DNA of 53,517 nt from JAHDBG01 sp963922685. GTDB taxonomy: Bacteria; Pseudomonadota; Gammaproteobacteria; Chromatiales; Chromatiaceae. The DNA lies in contig CAWUJM010000006.1 in the NCBI GenBank assembly GCA_963922685.1, positions 1-53,517 on the forward strand. The letters run 5' to 3'. Below are positions 38,000-46,836 of the stretch, piece by piece (within the stretch, counting starts at the first letter, position 1; each line of letters begins with the position of its first letter). The notes below the pieces were generated by a model. That model ran no database searches, was not told where the DNA came from, and saw only the letters and a program-made list of their open reading frames with translations. A program made the translations under genes and the position numbers.

Positions 38000-39184
38000 A
38001 TGAGTTATTATCTTATGAAAGTCAATAGCTATAATGAATGGTCTCCTTTAAAAGAAATCATTGTTGGTTCACCGATGAACTATAACATGCAGGACCTTGA
38101 ACTCTCATTTAAGCTTTTTTTTCATGATAACGCCTTTCTGGCCTTTTATTATCCGGATTATTCTGCCGGGACTGATACAGAGCAGCCTTCTGCTCAGAGC
38201 CAGGGTGTTGAAGTCCGCAAACCTGCCAGCCTGCCGCTCAAGACACAATATCTTGAAGAGCTGGCAGAAGATGTTGATGAACTGGTACAGACATTAGAAG
38301 GATTGGGAGTTAAGGTTCACCGCCCTATACCATTAAATCAGGTCATTAAATTTAAAACACCTTACTGGGAATCAACCGGTATTCCGGCATTGAACGTGCG
38401 TGACCAGGCCATTATTGTCGGTAATGAAATTATTGAGACCACACCGCAGATTCGTTCCCGCTACTTTGAAAATGATTTGCTGAAGCCAATTTTTTATCAC
38501 TATTTTCAGGCGGGCTCACACTGGAGTTCTATGCCCAGACCCGTTATGACAGATCGTTCATTCGATCTGTCTTATGTGAAAGAGAGTGGTCGTGATATGG
38601 TTGCGACTGAGGCCGTGTATGCACAAAAGGCATCAGAGTTTGATGTTGGTATCGAAATGATGATTGATGCTGCTCAGTGTATCCGGTTTGGCAGAGATAT
38701 TATGGTCAATGTGGCGACCAAAAATCACGAGATGGGATTACAATGGTTAGAACGGCATTTAGGTGATCGTTTTCGTTTTCATCGTGTTTATCGTATGACG
38801 GATAACCATATCGACAGTATTGTTCTGCCATTACGTCCGGGGACGCTATTACTACGTGACCCGAGATTTTTTGATATGCTGCCCGAACCACTGAAACAAT
38901 GGGACATCATTTATCCACCTGAACCGACAACAAGCATCTTTCCGACGTATGAAGAAGATGATCTCATTCTGACCAGCAAGTATATTGATCTCAACGTGCT
39001 GTCAGTTGACGAAAACACCGTTATTGTGAACGCGTTATTTCCGGAGTTGATCAGGACGTTAGAAAAACATGGTTTTACTGCCGTACCCGTCCGGCATCGG
39101 CACCGAAGGCTGTTTGGTGGTGGTTTCCATTGTTTCACGCTGGATACCGTACGTGAAAGTGGATTAGAAACTTATTTTGACTAA
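38000..39184 (+). CDS. Amidinotransferase (arginine:glycine-amidinotransferase fold)
   Basis: This 394-residue enzyme of the AGAT family transfers the guanidino group of arginine to an amine acceptor. It has VNSYNEWSPLKEIIVGSP at the N-terminus, EMMIDAAQCIRFGRDI with Asp223, DNHIDSIVLPLRPGT with His270, and GGGFHCFTLDTVR with the catalytic Cys378. The full catalytic triad is present. The pattern is closer to secondary-metabolite amidinotransferases of the SxtG/CyrA type than to vertebrate AGAT (judged by eye). The start at 38000 precedes an alternative ATG at 38015 that may be the true one. A MITE is inserted just after its stop codon. The acceptor is unknown. Confidence 0.92.
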   Translation: MSYYLMKVNSYNEWSPLKEIIVGSPMNYNMQDLELSFKLFFHDNAFLAFYYPDYSAGTDTEQPSAQSQGVEVRKPASLPLKTQYLEELAEDVDELVQTLEGLGVKVHRPIPLNQVIKFKTPYWESTGIPALNVRDQAIIVGNEIIETTPQIRSRYFENDLLKPIFYHYFQAGSHWSSMPRPVMTDRSFDLSYVKESGRDMVATEAVYAQKASEFDVGIEMMIDAAQCIRFGRDIMVNVATKNHEMGLQWLERHLGDRFRFHRVYRMTDNHIDSIVLPLRPGTLLLRDPRFFDMLPEPLKQWDIIYPPEPTTSIFPTYEEDDLILTSKYIDLNVLSVDENTVIVNALFPELIRTLEKHGFTAVPVRHRHRRLFGGGFHCFTLDTVRESGLETYFD

Positions 39185-39251
39185 ATAACTGCAGTTACGC
39201 ACAAGCTTATTAAACAGACTATTTTTGCCGATCTTCCTGGATGGCCCCGCA

Positions 39252-39290
39252 TGTCATTCCGCGCGGGGCGTAGCGAAGTCGCGGAATCCA
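39252..39290. repeat. Short palindromic repeat (copy 4, inside MITE)
   Basis: TGTCATTCCGCGCGGGGCGT continues to AGCGAAGTCGCGGAATCCA, pairing ATTCCGCG with CGCGGAAT. It is the C-variant of the short family and lies wholly within the MITE. Confidence 0.75.
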
Positions 39291-39337
39291 TTGCCAGCGG
39301 TACCAGATTTGCATAGATCTGGCGGGTAAATCAGGAA

Positions 39338-39375
39338 GATTCTGCGACGGCAGCGATGCTGCCGCGCAGAATGAC
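39338..39375. repeat. Short palindromic repeat (copy 5, inside MITE, reversed)
   Basis: GATTCTGCGACGGCAGCGAT continues to GCTGCCGCGCAGAATGAC. It is inverted relative to copy 4 and carries a perfect GGCAGC-GATGCTGCC inner stem. The two facing copies give the MITE a long potential hairpin. Confidence 0.75.
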
Positions 39376-39446
39376 CTTGTTGTATGTCGTGCGTAACTTC
39401 AGTAAATAAATTCAGCGCATTTAATAAACTTCAGGAATATCTTATT

Positions 39447-41198
39447 ATGAAACACCATGATTGTATTATCATCGGTGCAGGCCCGGCTGGCTTGCAACTA
39501 GCCTATTATCTCGAAAAAAAAGGGCGAGACTATCTCATTACTGAAGCTGAAGATAGTGCAGGCGCACTGTTTGCGACCCAGCCGCGCCACAGAACACTGT
39601 TATCACTCAACAAGCGATTCAATGTCTACCCTGAAGCTCAATTTAATATGCGACATGACTGGAACTCGTTATTGACTGATGATTATTCACATCTGTTTCG
39701 TGATTATTCGGATGAGCTTTATCCGCATGCAGATGATATTTACCGTTATATGATAGATTATGCTGAAAAATTTAAGTTAAAGATTCAGTATAATACCCGG
39801 ATTTCCGGAATTACGCGCCAGCAAAATCATGGGTTGTTTGTTCTCACAGATTCAGACGGTAAGCAATATACCTGTCAGCGACTCCTTATGGCGACAGGGC
39901 CTTCTGTGCCACTTATTCCGGATGATATTGAAGGAATTGAATTAGCTGAAGGCTATGAAGATCATGATATCAATCCGGCCTCATATGAGAATAAACGGGT
40001 ATTGATTATAGGGGGTGGTAATGCTGCCTTTGAGGTTGCTAACCACCTGGCAGGTCATGCCGGTGTCATATATATGACGCTCAGACGCCCACTCAGATTA
40101 GCCTGGCAAACACATTTCCCTGGTGATTTACGTGCTATTAACAATACAGTATTAGATATGTTTCAGTTAAAAGCACTTCATTTTGTGTTAAATCTGAACA
40201 TAAACAAAATTGTTAAGCAAGCTGATGGCACATTAAAGGCCTATGTCGAAGACAGAGTACCTCACTGGAAAACACCAGGCACATTTAAATCGACACTGAC
40301 ATTTGATCATATCATCCGGTGTACAGGGTGGAGATTCGTGGATAATACCTTGTTTTCAGATGACATCACCCCTGAAACAGATGCTAAAGGTAAATATCCT
40401 GTTCTGAATTCAAGCTGGGAAAGCACGATACCCGATATGTTTTTTCTGGGCACTGCCATGGCAGCCAGGGATCGTAAAGCAGGTTCTTCGTTTATTCATG
40501 GTTTTCGATACAATGTTCGTACACTGTTTCATTTACTTGAAGAACGATATTATCAGGTTCCGTTGCCCTCACGAAAATTTTCTCTGCGGAATCCGCAAGA
40601 TCTTAATGCAATGGCTGAATATCTGATCGAACGTGTCAGTACGACAGATGCGCTATTTCCATTACATGGTTTTTTATGTGGTACACTTGTTTTTTCAGCA
40701 GAATGTACTGAATTATTTTATGAGTTACCCGTGAGTTATGTTCTGGAACAGCCCGGATTTACGACAGATAAACACTTTCTGACCATTACGTTAGAATTCG
40801 GATTTAATCATTATCCTGCTGATGCTAACGCATTAGATTTTCTGCATGGTTCTGATGAAGTTACAAATCGGGCCTGTTCTGCATTTCTGCATCCTGTTTT
40901 TCGTCATTATTTTCAGGGGGAATTGGTGGAAGAGTGTCATTTTGGTGAGTCGATCAGTGTTCGGTATGGGAGCTTCCTGAGTGAATATGGTTTTGCTACA
41001 GGCGACGACTCAGTGGAAAAAAATATTATCATGAACCTGGTCAACCGAATTGTTCATATCACAGATGAAAATTTTCCGGAGCAGGTTCTGATAGCAGAGA
41101 AAGAGGGTATTGGCTTTACCCCCTGGTCAGAGGAAGAATGCATGACTGACCATAAAGTTCCGGTGTGTCGGCTCTCGTTTCCTGCTGCTGAAATGTAG
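39447..41198 (+). CDS. FOXRED2-like FAD-dependent oxidoreductase
   Basis: This 583-residue flavoprotein is of the flavin-monooxygenase type. The FAD loop is CIIIGAGPAGLQLAYYLE near residue 10, the NADPH-type second loop is VLIIGGGNAAFEVANHLAG, and the ATG-like motif is LLMATGPSVPLIP. The SLNKRFNVYPEAQFN and MRHDWNSLLTDDYSHLFRDY stretch closely recalls eukaryotic FOXRED2-type proteins. The C-terminal 170 residues (after about 400) have no recognised domain and may hold substrate binding. Start is ATG 39447, with AGGA 11 nt upstream. Low GC content contrasts with the flanking core genes. Likely role: amine or thiol oxidation in the pathway (inference). Confidence 0.85.
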   Translation: MKHHDCIIIGAGPAGLQLAYYLEKKGRDYLITEAEDSAGALFATQPRHRTLLSLNKRFNVYPEAQFNMRHDWNSLLTDDYSHLFRDYSDELYPHADDIYRYMIDYAEKFKLKIQYNTRISGITRQQNHGLFVLTDSDGKQYTCQRLLMATGPSVPLIPDDIEGIELAEGYEDHDINPASYENKRVLIIGGGNAAFEVANHLAGHAGVIYMTLRRPLRLAWQTHFPGDLRAINNTVLDMFQLKALHFVLNLNINKIVKQADGTLKAYVEDRVPHWKTPGTFKSTLTFDHIIRCTGWRFVDNTLFSDDITPETDAKGKYPVLNSSWESTIPDMFFLGTAMAARDRKAGSSFIHGFRYNVRTLFHLLEERYYQVPLPSRKFSLRNPQDLNAMAEYLIERVSTTDALFPLHGFLCGTLVFSAECTELFYELPVSYVLEQPGFTTDKHFLTITLEFGFNHYPADANALDFLHGSDEVTNRACSAFLHPVFRHYFQGELVEECHFGESISVRYGSFLSEYGFATGDDSVEKNIIMNLVNRIVHITDENFPEQVLIAEKEGIGFTPWSEEECMTDHKVPVCRLSFPAAEM

Positions 41199-41215
41199 CC
41201 ACGATATTTGATTGC

Positions 41216-42157
41216 ATGGATAAATTCACGCAGTTTGAAAATTCTGTTTTTTCATTTTTTCCGATTCCTGACCAACAAGTTGAAAAAAACAAGACCGCAA
41301 CCTTCGTCTTAAGTGCTCCCCGATCGGGAACAACATTATTAGCTGCTATGCTGGCTGGACATACAAAATTGTTTGCGCCACCAGAACTAGTTCTCCTGCC
41401 GTTTAATGATATGCAAGCCAGAAGAAATTTTTTCAGGCATTCAGATATAGGTGTTTGTTTTCTGAACAGTGCTATTTATGCTGTTATGCAAGCTGATGGC
41501 TGTACTGTGGAATCAGCACGTCATACGATACAAAGGTTTGAAGAAAATGCATCATCTATTCAGGAATTCGTCAGTTATCTGCAACACGCTATCGGTAGTC
41601 AGATATTAGTGATGAAGGCAAACCTTGAGTGTTTAAATATAAAGACACTAAGTTACATTGAGAGACACTTTGATTCTCCTCGGTACCTTCATTTAACGCG
41701 TCATCCAGACGATATGGTTTACTCGTTTGCAGAAAGAAGGTTGAATCGTTTCCATCTCTGGTCAGATTTACCGTTGTCTGCCTGTGAAATTGCTGAATCG
41801 GTCTGGCAGATTAACCACAAAAACATTCTGGAGCACCTTGGGCAGATACCTGATCATCGTCAATGTCGGTTTAATTTTGAAAATCTGGTACAAAACCTGG
41901 CTGCTGTTCAGAAGGTTCTCTGCCAGTTTTTGAATATAGATTTTGAAGAAACATTGTTAAACCCGTATCAGGATAACCAGCGCAGAATGATTGATGGTGA
42001 CTTATTTCCCGGAGAGCTTGCAGTAGATCATCATTTTACAGGTTATGATCATGTTCGTGCTGAAATGGCAAATCGCTGGAAAAAACGACAGATATCATAT
42101 GATTTGTCTGATAAAACATGGGAAATAGCAAAAATTTTTGGTTACGAAAGAGGCTGA
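41216..42157 (+). CDS. PAPS-dependent sulfotransferase family protein
   Basis: This 313-residue protein has the 5'-phosphosulfate loop TFVLSAPRSGTTLLAAMLAG (P35-T40). The 3'-phosphate-binding segment is RYLHLTRHPDDMVYSFAERR, with R162 and S170. This domain is typical of small-molecule sulfotransferases in natural-product clusters. The acidic residue E57 in PPELVLLPF is a plausible catalytic base. It lies 17 bp after the oxidoreductase and 1 bp before the ATPase, consistent with one operon. Transfer to a hydroxyl made by the P450s is a reasonable inference, not shown. Confidence 0.88.
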   Translation: MDKFTQFENSVFSFFPIPDQQVEKNKTATFVLSAPRSGTTLLAAMLAGHTKLFAPPELVLLPFNDMQARRNFFRHSDIGVCFLNSAIYAVMQADGCTVESARHTIQRFEENASSIQEFVSYLQHAIGSQILVMKANLECLNIKTLSYIERHFDSPRYLHLTRHPDDMVYSFAERRLNRFHLWSDLPLSACEIAESVWQINHKNILEHLGQIPDHRQCRFNFENLVQNLAAVQKVLCQFLNIDFEETLLNPYQDNQRRMIDGDLFPGELAVDHHFTGYDHVRAEMANRWKKRQISYDLSDKTWEIAKIFGYERG

Positions 42158-42158
42158 T

Positions 42159-44333
42159 ATGTTTTTTCCTGTCAATGCTGTTCTCGTTTCTGGTGCGGTA
42201 TTTGCAGGTATCAAAGCCATTCGTCTTTGCAAAAAAAGGCTTTCTTCAAAGTATGAAACATCTGGGCGGGATATATCACTGCATGCCGGTTCGCGTTTGA
42301 GTCAGATCAGGCTGCTGGCTGAAAATGCCATAACGCATTCCAGAACAATGTTAGACAGAATTGATGATCAGTATCAACATTTTATGATGATGCATTTTGA
42401 TCGTATTCTGGGGCGGCCGGTTAATCAGTATCTGAATAATGATTCCGGTGAAGATATTGCAACACGTATTACACCGGAAGAAAAGAAAACAAATCGTGAT
42501 GTTGCCTTGTGTGCTTCTGCAACGGTCATTGCCTGGTCAGCCGGACAGTCGGTGTTTTCGTTATTGTTCACGATACCGGTTTCTATCTATCTTTTATCTC
42601 GTGTATACAAAATATCGTATCAGGCACTTGTGAAAGAGCGTCGCCTGAAGCTGGAAGCCTTGTGGGCTGTATATGGTACAGTCGCACTGGCATCCGGGTA
42701 CATTGGTATCATGTGCTTTTCGTTGACGCTTGGGTTTCTGAGTTCAAAGCTCATTCTGGTCACACAGGCCCGGTCCCGCAACAAGATCGTCGATGTGTTC
42801 GGACAACAGCCGGATACTGTCTGGACTCTGGTTAATGGCACTGAAGTCGAAGTCTTATTTACACAATTACAGCCTGGCGATATTGTCGTTGTCAATGCCG
42901 GTCAGGCTATTCCTGTCGATGGTAAGGTTGTGTATGGCATGGGTGCTGTCGATCAGCATACACTCACTGGCGAAGCCCAACCGGCAGAAAAAACGACTGG
43001 AGATCCTGCTTTTGCCACAACTGTGTTACTGAGCGGCAAGCTTCACATTCAGGTTGAAAAACGAGGTAAAGATTCAGTTGCTGCTCAGATTGGTCTGATT
43101 CTGAATAAAACCGCCGGATACCAGCTTGCTCTTGAGTCTAAAGGTATCGAAATCGCTGACCGGACTATTCTGCCTCGATTATTATTGAGTGCGCTGGCAC
43201 TGCCGGTCAGTGGTGTTAATGGTGCAACCGGTGTTTTAGGTTGTGGAATGGGCACTAACCTCCGGTTTTCTTCTCCGGTTGCGATGCTCAATTTTCTGAA
43301 TCGGGCATCAGATTCCGGCATACTGGTAAAAGATGGCCGTTCTCTGGAAGTATTAAATGACATTGATACCATCGTATTTGACAAAACAGGTACCCTGACC
43401 TCGGAACAACCCTATGTTAGCCAGATACATATTCTGGTCGGTGTGACAGAAGAAGAACTGATTTATTATGCAGCGGCAGCAGAGTATCGACAGACACATC
43501 CGGTTGCCAGAGCGATTCTGGCCGCAGCTGAAGAACGTCATATTATTTTACCGGAACCGGATCAGGCGCAGATAGCGGTGGGGTATGGTATCCAGGCGAT
43601 TATTACCGGAAAAACCATACATATTGGCAGCCATCGCTATATGTTATCAGAGCATATCAGACAGCTGGATGAAATGCAGTCCTTGCAGATGCAGTGCCAG
43701 GCAGCCGGGAACTCACTGGTTTTTGTTGCTATTGATGGTCAGTTAGTCGGTGCTATGGAGCTACAACCAACTGTTCGTCCTGAAGTACAGGAAGTGACCA
43801 GGGTTTTATACCAGCAGGGTTACAGGCTGGTCATTATTTCCGGAGATCAGGAAGAGCCTACCCGGAAAGTTGCTGAGCAACTGGGTATCAGCCATTATCA
43901 TGCCAATACGTTGCCGGAAAATAAGGCGGATCTGATTCGACAGTTACAGGAGTCAGGGCGTTCGGTCTGTTTTATCGGTGATGGAATTAATGATGCGATT
44001 GCATTGAAACAGGCGAATGTTTCTGTGTCTTTATCTGGCGCAACGACGGTTGCAACAGATACGGCACAGATTGTACTTGTGGACCCGAACCTGCAACAAT
44101 TAGTCAGATTATTTATATTGGCCAATAATTTTAACACGAATATGCAGAGAAGCTTTACTTTAGCGATTGCTCCGGGGGCATTATTTATCGGGGGTGTCTT
44201 TTTTTTTCACTGGGGTATTTATGGCTCTGTTATTGCTCATACTATCAGTTTGTGTGCCTGTATCGGTAACGCAATCCTCCCGGCATCAGACACGGGTCGT
44301 ATGAGGTTTGTTACCGAACAGAAACCAGATTGA
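42159..44333 (+). CDS. P1B-like P-type ATPase lacking the canonical CPC motif
   Basis: This 724-residue cation-type P-type ATPase is predicted. Actuator TGEAQPAEK (270-278) and phosphorylation DKTGTLT (Asp408) are present, along with the HP locus QTHPVARAI (H447-P448), which is diagnostic of heavy-metal P1B ATPases, and hinge GDGINDAIALKQANV. Where P1B pumps carry CPC/SPC in the membrane, this protein has VLGCGMGTNLRFSSP, with a lone cysteine at 362. The N-terminus lacks an HMA domain and carries a long basic/helical region instead. The start is ATG 42159 with AGAGG upstream, one base from the sulfotransferase stop. Its substrate may be an organic cation or unusual metal (inference). Confidence 0.85.
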   Translation: MFFPVNAVLVSGAVFAGIKAIRLCKKRLSSKYETSGRDISLHAGSRLSQIRLLAENAITHSRTMLDRIDDQYQHFMMMHFDRILGRPVNQYLNNDSGEDIATRITPEEKKTNRDVALCASATVIAWSAGQSVFSLLFTIPVSIYLLSRVYKISYQALVKERRLKLEALWAVYGTVALASGYIGIMCFSLTLGFLSSKLILVTQARSRNKIVDVFGQQPDTVWTLVNGTEVEVLFTQLQPGDIVVVNAGQAIPVDGKVVYGMGAVDQHTLTGEAQPAEKTTGDPAFATTVLLSGKLHIQVEKRGKDSVAAQIGLILNKTAGYQLALESKGIEIADRTILPRLLLSALALPVSGVNGATGVLGCGMGTNLRFSSPVAMLNFLNRASDSGILVKDGRSLEVLNDIDTIVFDKTGTLTSEQPYVSQIHILVGVTEEELIYYAAAAEYRQTHPVARAILAAAEERHIILPEPDQAQIAVGYGIQAIITGKTIHIGSHRYMLSEHIRQLDEMQSLQMQCQAAGNSLVFVAIDGQLVGAMELQPTVRPEVQEVTRVLYQQGYRLVIISGDQEEPTRKVAEQLGISHYHANTLPENKADLIRQLQESGRSVCFIGDGINDAIALKQANVSVSLSGATTVATDTAQIVLVDPNLQQLVRLFILANNFNTNMQRSFTLAIAPGALFIGGVFFFHWGIYGSVIAHTISLCACIGNAILPASDTGRMRFVTEQKPD

Positions 44334-44347
44334 AGAAAAATAGTATT

Positions 44348-45739
44348 ATGGCTATTCATTCACAAACCACGTCATTATCTTCGACAAGACCGAAGCCGCC
44401 ACAGGTCAGCGGTTGGCCAGTTTGGGGAGCATTGCCCGATTTTTATCGGGATGGCATCGACTTTTTTCTCAGAAATAGAGAAACCTACGGAGATATTTAT
44501 CGTTTAGATCTTGTCGGGACTGAGGTAACTGTATTGGGTCATCCTGACTATGTACAACATGTTCTGCGCGATAACGCAGATAATTATCGTGGTAAAGGCG
44601 ATGGGCGGGCCTTCCGCGCTTCATCGTGTCTTCTGTTGGGGGATGGTATTGTTGCAACAGATAATCAGAGGCTCTGGCGACAGCAACGGCGTGCTATACA
44701 GCCTTATTTTAATCACAAACACCTGTTAGGCCTGGTTGATCTTATTGTTGAGGCAATTGATTCTGAAATCACCGGCTGGAATAACAGGGTAGGCGAGCCG
44801 TTTGATATACAGCCAGAACTGACACGGATGGCAATCAGAAATATTACCAGCAGCCTGTTTGGTATAACAGTGACACCTGATGAAACGCAGCAAATTTCTC
44901 AGGATATTGAAAATAGTCTGGGTTATCTCTGGTCGGGTATGATGGTTGAGGCCTACCCGGAAGGTTTTCCATTTCCGGGACAGGATCAATATGAGAAAAC
45001 AGTTGATGCGCTGGATAGTCTGGTAGACAGACTCGTTGAACGCCGTCATCAGGCTCGTGAGACGCGTGACGATGTGATGAGTGTACTTCTGTGGATGGCA
45101 GACCCGGAAGGTGAGAGAAAAATTGACCGGAAACAAATCAGAGATGAGATCATGACAATGCTGATTGCAACCTGCGAATCCTTGTCTGCGACTCTGGGCT
45201 TTGTTTTTTATTATCTTTCTCAATACCCTGCTATCAGACAGAATCTGCATTCGGAAACAGATCAGGTATTAGGTCAACGTGTGCCTGTATTTAATGACAT
45301 ATCCGGGCTGAAGTACGCACGTATGGTGATGCAGGAAACCTTACGGATTGCCGCACCAGTCTACTGGATTCAGCGTATGGCTGCAGATGATGATGAAATT
45401 GACGGTTTTTATATCCCGGCGGGCTCCATTGTCGTGCCTGTGATCCATCTGATCCATCATCATGCTGAGATCTGGGAAAATCCGCATCGCTTTAAACCGG
45501 AACGTTTTTTACCTGAGCATTCAAAAGCGCGTCATAAACTGGCCTGGATACCATTTGGCACCGGGCGGCGGTTATGTACTGGTCAGGACTATACCCTGAT
45601 GTACGGACAATTGCTGTTAGCCTGTGTTTTTCAACAGTATGATGTGGTTGGTACGCCTTCTCAGCAGGATTCAGGTATTCATTTATCAACAGGGTTAAAA
45701 AGAGCGGGAGGCGTGAGGGTAACACTTCAGAAACGCTGA
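44348..45739 (+). CDS. Cytochrome P450 (second of a pair)
   Basis: This 463-residue P450 is homologous to the first. It has PKPPQVSGWPVWGALPDFYR near the N-terminus, I-helix LIATCESLSATLGF (threonine again absent), K-helix QETLRIAAP and heme Cys410 (numbered from this start) in FGTGRRLCTGQD. The start is ATG 44348. A TTG 18 nt upstream overlaps the ATPase stop and is possible. It ends directly against the convergent TauE gene. Retained pairing and shared I-helix oddities suggest divergence after duplication, each acting on a different position or step. Confidence 0.93.
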   Translation: MAIHSQTTSLSSTRPKPPQVSGWPVWGALPDFYRDGIDFFLRNRETYGDIYRLDLVGTEVTVLGHPDYVQHVLRDNADNYRGKGDGRAFRASSCLLLGDGIVATDNQRLWRQQRRAIQPYFNHKHLLGLVDLIVEAIDSEITGWNNRVGEPFDIQPELTRMAIRNITSSLFGITVTPDETQQISQDIENSLGYLWSGMMVEAYPEGFPFPGQDQYEKTVDALDSLVDRLVERRHQARETRDDVMSVLLWMADPEGERKIDRKQIRDEIMTMLIATCESLSATLGFVFYYLSQYPAIRQNLHSETDQVLGQRVPVFNDISGLKYARMVMQETLRIAAPVYWIQRMAADDDEIDGFYIPAGSIVVPVIHLIHHHAEIWENPHRFKPERFLPEHSKARHKLAWIPFGTGRRLCTGQDYTLMYGQLLLACVFQQYDVVGTPSQQDSGIHLSTGLKRAGGVRVTLQKR

Positions 45740-46753
45740 TTATTGGCCCTGAGTGACCAACTCATAGTGTTTAACCTGAAGAAGTCGATAATTTATATAT
45801 GAGCATACCATAAGCACTGCAATAGCAGTGTAGATTAAGTTTAACGTCAAGGGTATCAGCAATAGTGTTGTCAGAAATTCTATGGCGATCAGGCCAACCA
45901 GAATATGCACAATAGTTTTTCGGTTCAGATAACTACACAATATTGCGCCTAGCGGTGCACCAATCACAACAACCGGAATTGCAGCATGCCAGTAACTTTG
46001 TACTGTAGCTGAAAAGTCCTGAAAAAACCAGACTTGCAACATAAAACCATATAATGCGTTAAGTGCCATTAAGATCACTGAAGTAGGTGTCGCCGTTTTT
46101 TCACTTATACGAAACAATAGTACCATAATAATAAACAGAAAAATATCTATTCCGGTACCAACTAAGCCACTTAGAATACCGCCAGACATGCCCGCGAATA
46201 TAACAATGATGCGTTCACGCTGATTCCATACTGGCGCGATAATATGTCGATGGTGTGGCCTGTGATTCAGAATCAGTAATGCGATAGCAAAGCATGTCAG
46301 CATCAGAGTAAAAGACAGTTTGAGTATAATGGGTGGCAATAACTGAAAGCTGTCACTCAAACCCAGAAAAACACCTATACAGCCGCCGACACTTCCCCAG
46401 CGAATAATGCGCCAGTCGACCGATATATTACGTAGATAAATGACGACAGTTGCAGTGCTCATGCCAACTGCCTGAATGGCCAGGGGAAAGACCTTTGCTT
46501 CATAAGCAGGTATTGCCAGTAATTTAGTAAATACAGGGAAGGCGACCACACCGCCTCCCATACTGGTGGCACCGGCCACTAATGAACCAAACAACATTGT
46601 CAGACTGATTTCCCAATGAGCCTGAACAATATCTGATGCCTGTCTGTAGCCCAGGGCGATGAACCATGCCAGCCAGACCAGCATGGCAGGTAAAAAGGTT
46701 ATACCATATCGCCGGATGCACTGGTTATTTATAAATCTGTAAAATTTATCCAT
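45740..46753 (-). CDS. TauE/SafE (TSUP) family membrane transporter
   Basis: This 337-residue polytopic protein has about eight hydrophobic helices in two halves, with the family's GSLVAGATSMGGGVVAFPVF and FAGMSGGILSGLVGTGIDIF segments. TSUP proteins move sulfite, sulfonates or related anions across the inner membrane. It is the only leftward gene within the rightward P450/amidinotransferase cluster, convergent with the second P450 and divergent from the racemase-like gene 83 bp away. A link to sulfated product or sulfur supply is inferred from the adjacent sulfotransferase. Confidence 0.85.
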   Translation of the reverse strand: MDKFYRFINNQCIRRYGITFLPAMLVWLAWFIALGYRQASDIVQAHWEISLTMLFGSLVAGATSMGGGVVAFPVFTKLLAIPAYEAKVFPLAIQAVGMSTATVVIYLRNISVDWRIIRWGSVGGCIGVFLGLSDSFQLLPPIILKLSFTLMLTCFAIALLILNHRPHHRHIIAPVWNQRERIIVIFAGMSGGILSGLVGTGIDIFLFIIMVLLFRISEKTATPTSVILMALNALYGFMLQVWFFQDFSATVQSYWHAAIPVVVIGAPLGAILCSYLNRKTIVHILVGLIAIEFLTTLLLIPLTLNLIYTAIAVLMVCSYINYRLLQVKHYELVTQGQ

Positions 46754-46836
46754 ACGATTTTTGTTGTGGCAACGAAAACGCAGGTATGCAACTCACTGAT
46801 GAGCTGAGGGGTGTACTTTATCAGAAAAGGTATCGT

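Larger units (their letters stand above)
39189..39402. mobile_element. 214-bp MITE with 14-bp terminal inverted repeats and 7-bp TSD
   Basis: Ends read CTGCAGTTACGCAC (39189-39202) and, inverted, CTGAAGTTACGCAC (39389-39402), matching 13 of 14 bases. The element is flanked by direct repeats TAAATAA at 39182-39188 and 39403-39409, a target-site duplication. No transposase is encoded. The interior contains two copies of the short palindromic family in opposite orientations (39252-39290 and 39338-39375). It lies immediately after the amidinotransferase stop (the stop codon is the start of the left duplication) and before the oxidoreductase gene, splitting the operon-like series. It could terminate or initiate transcription. 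Confidence 0.9.
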
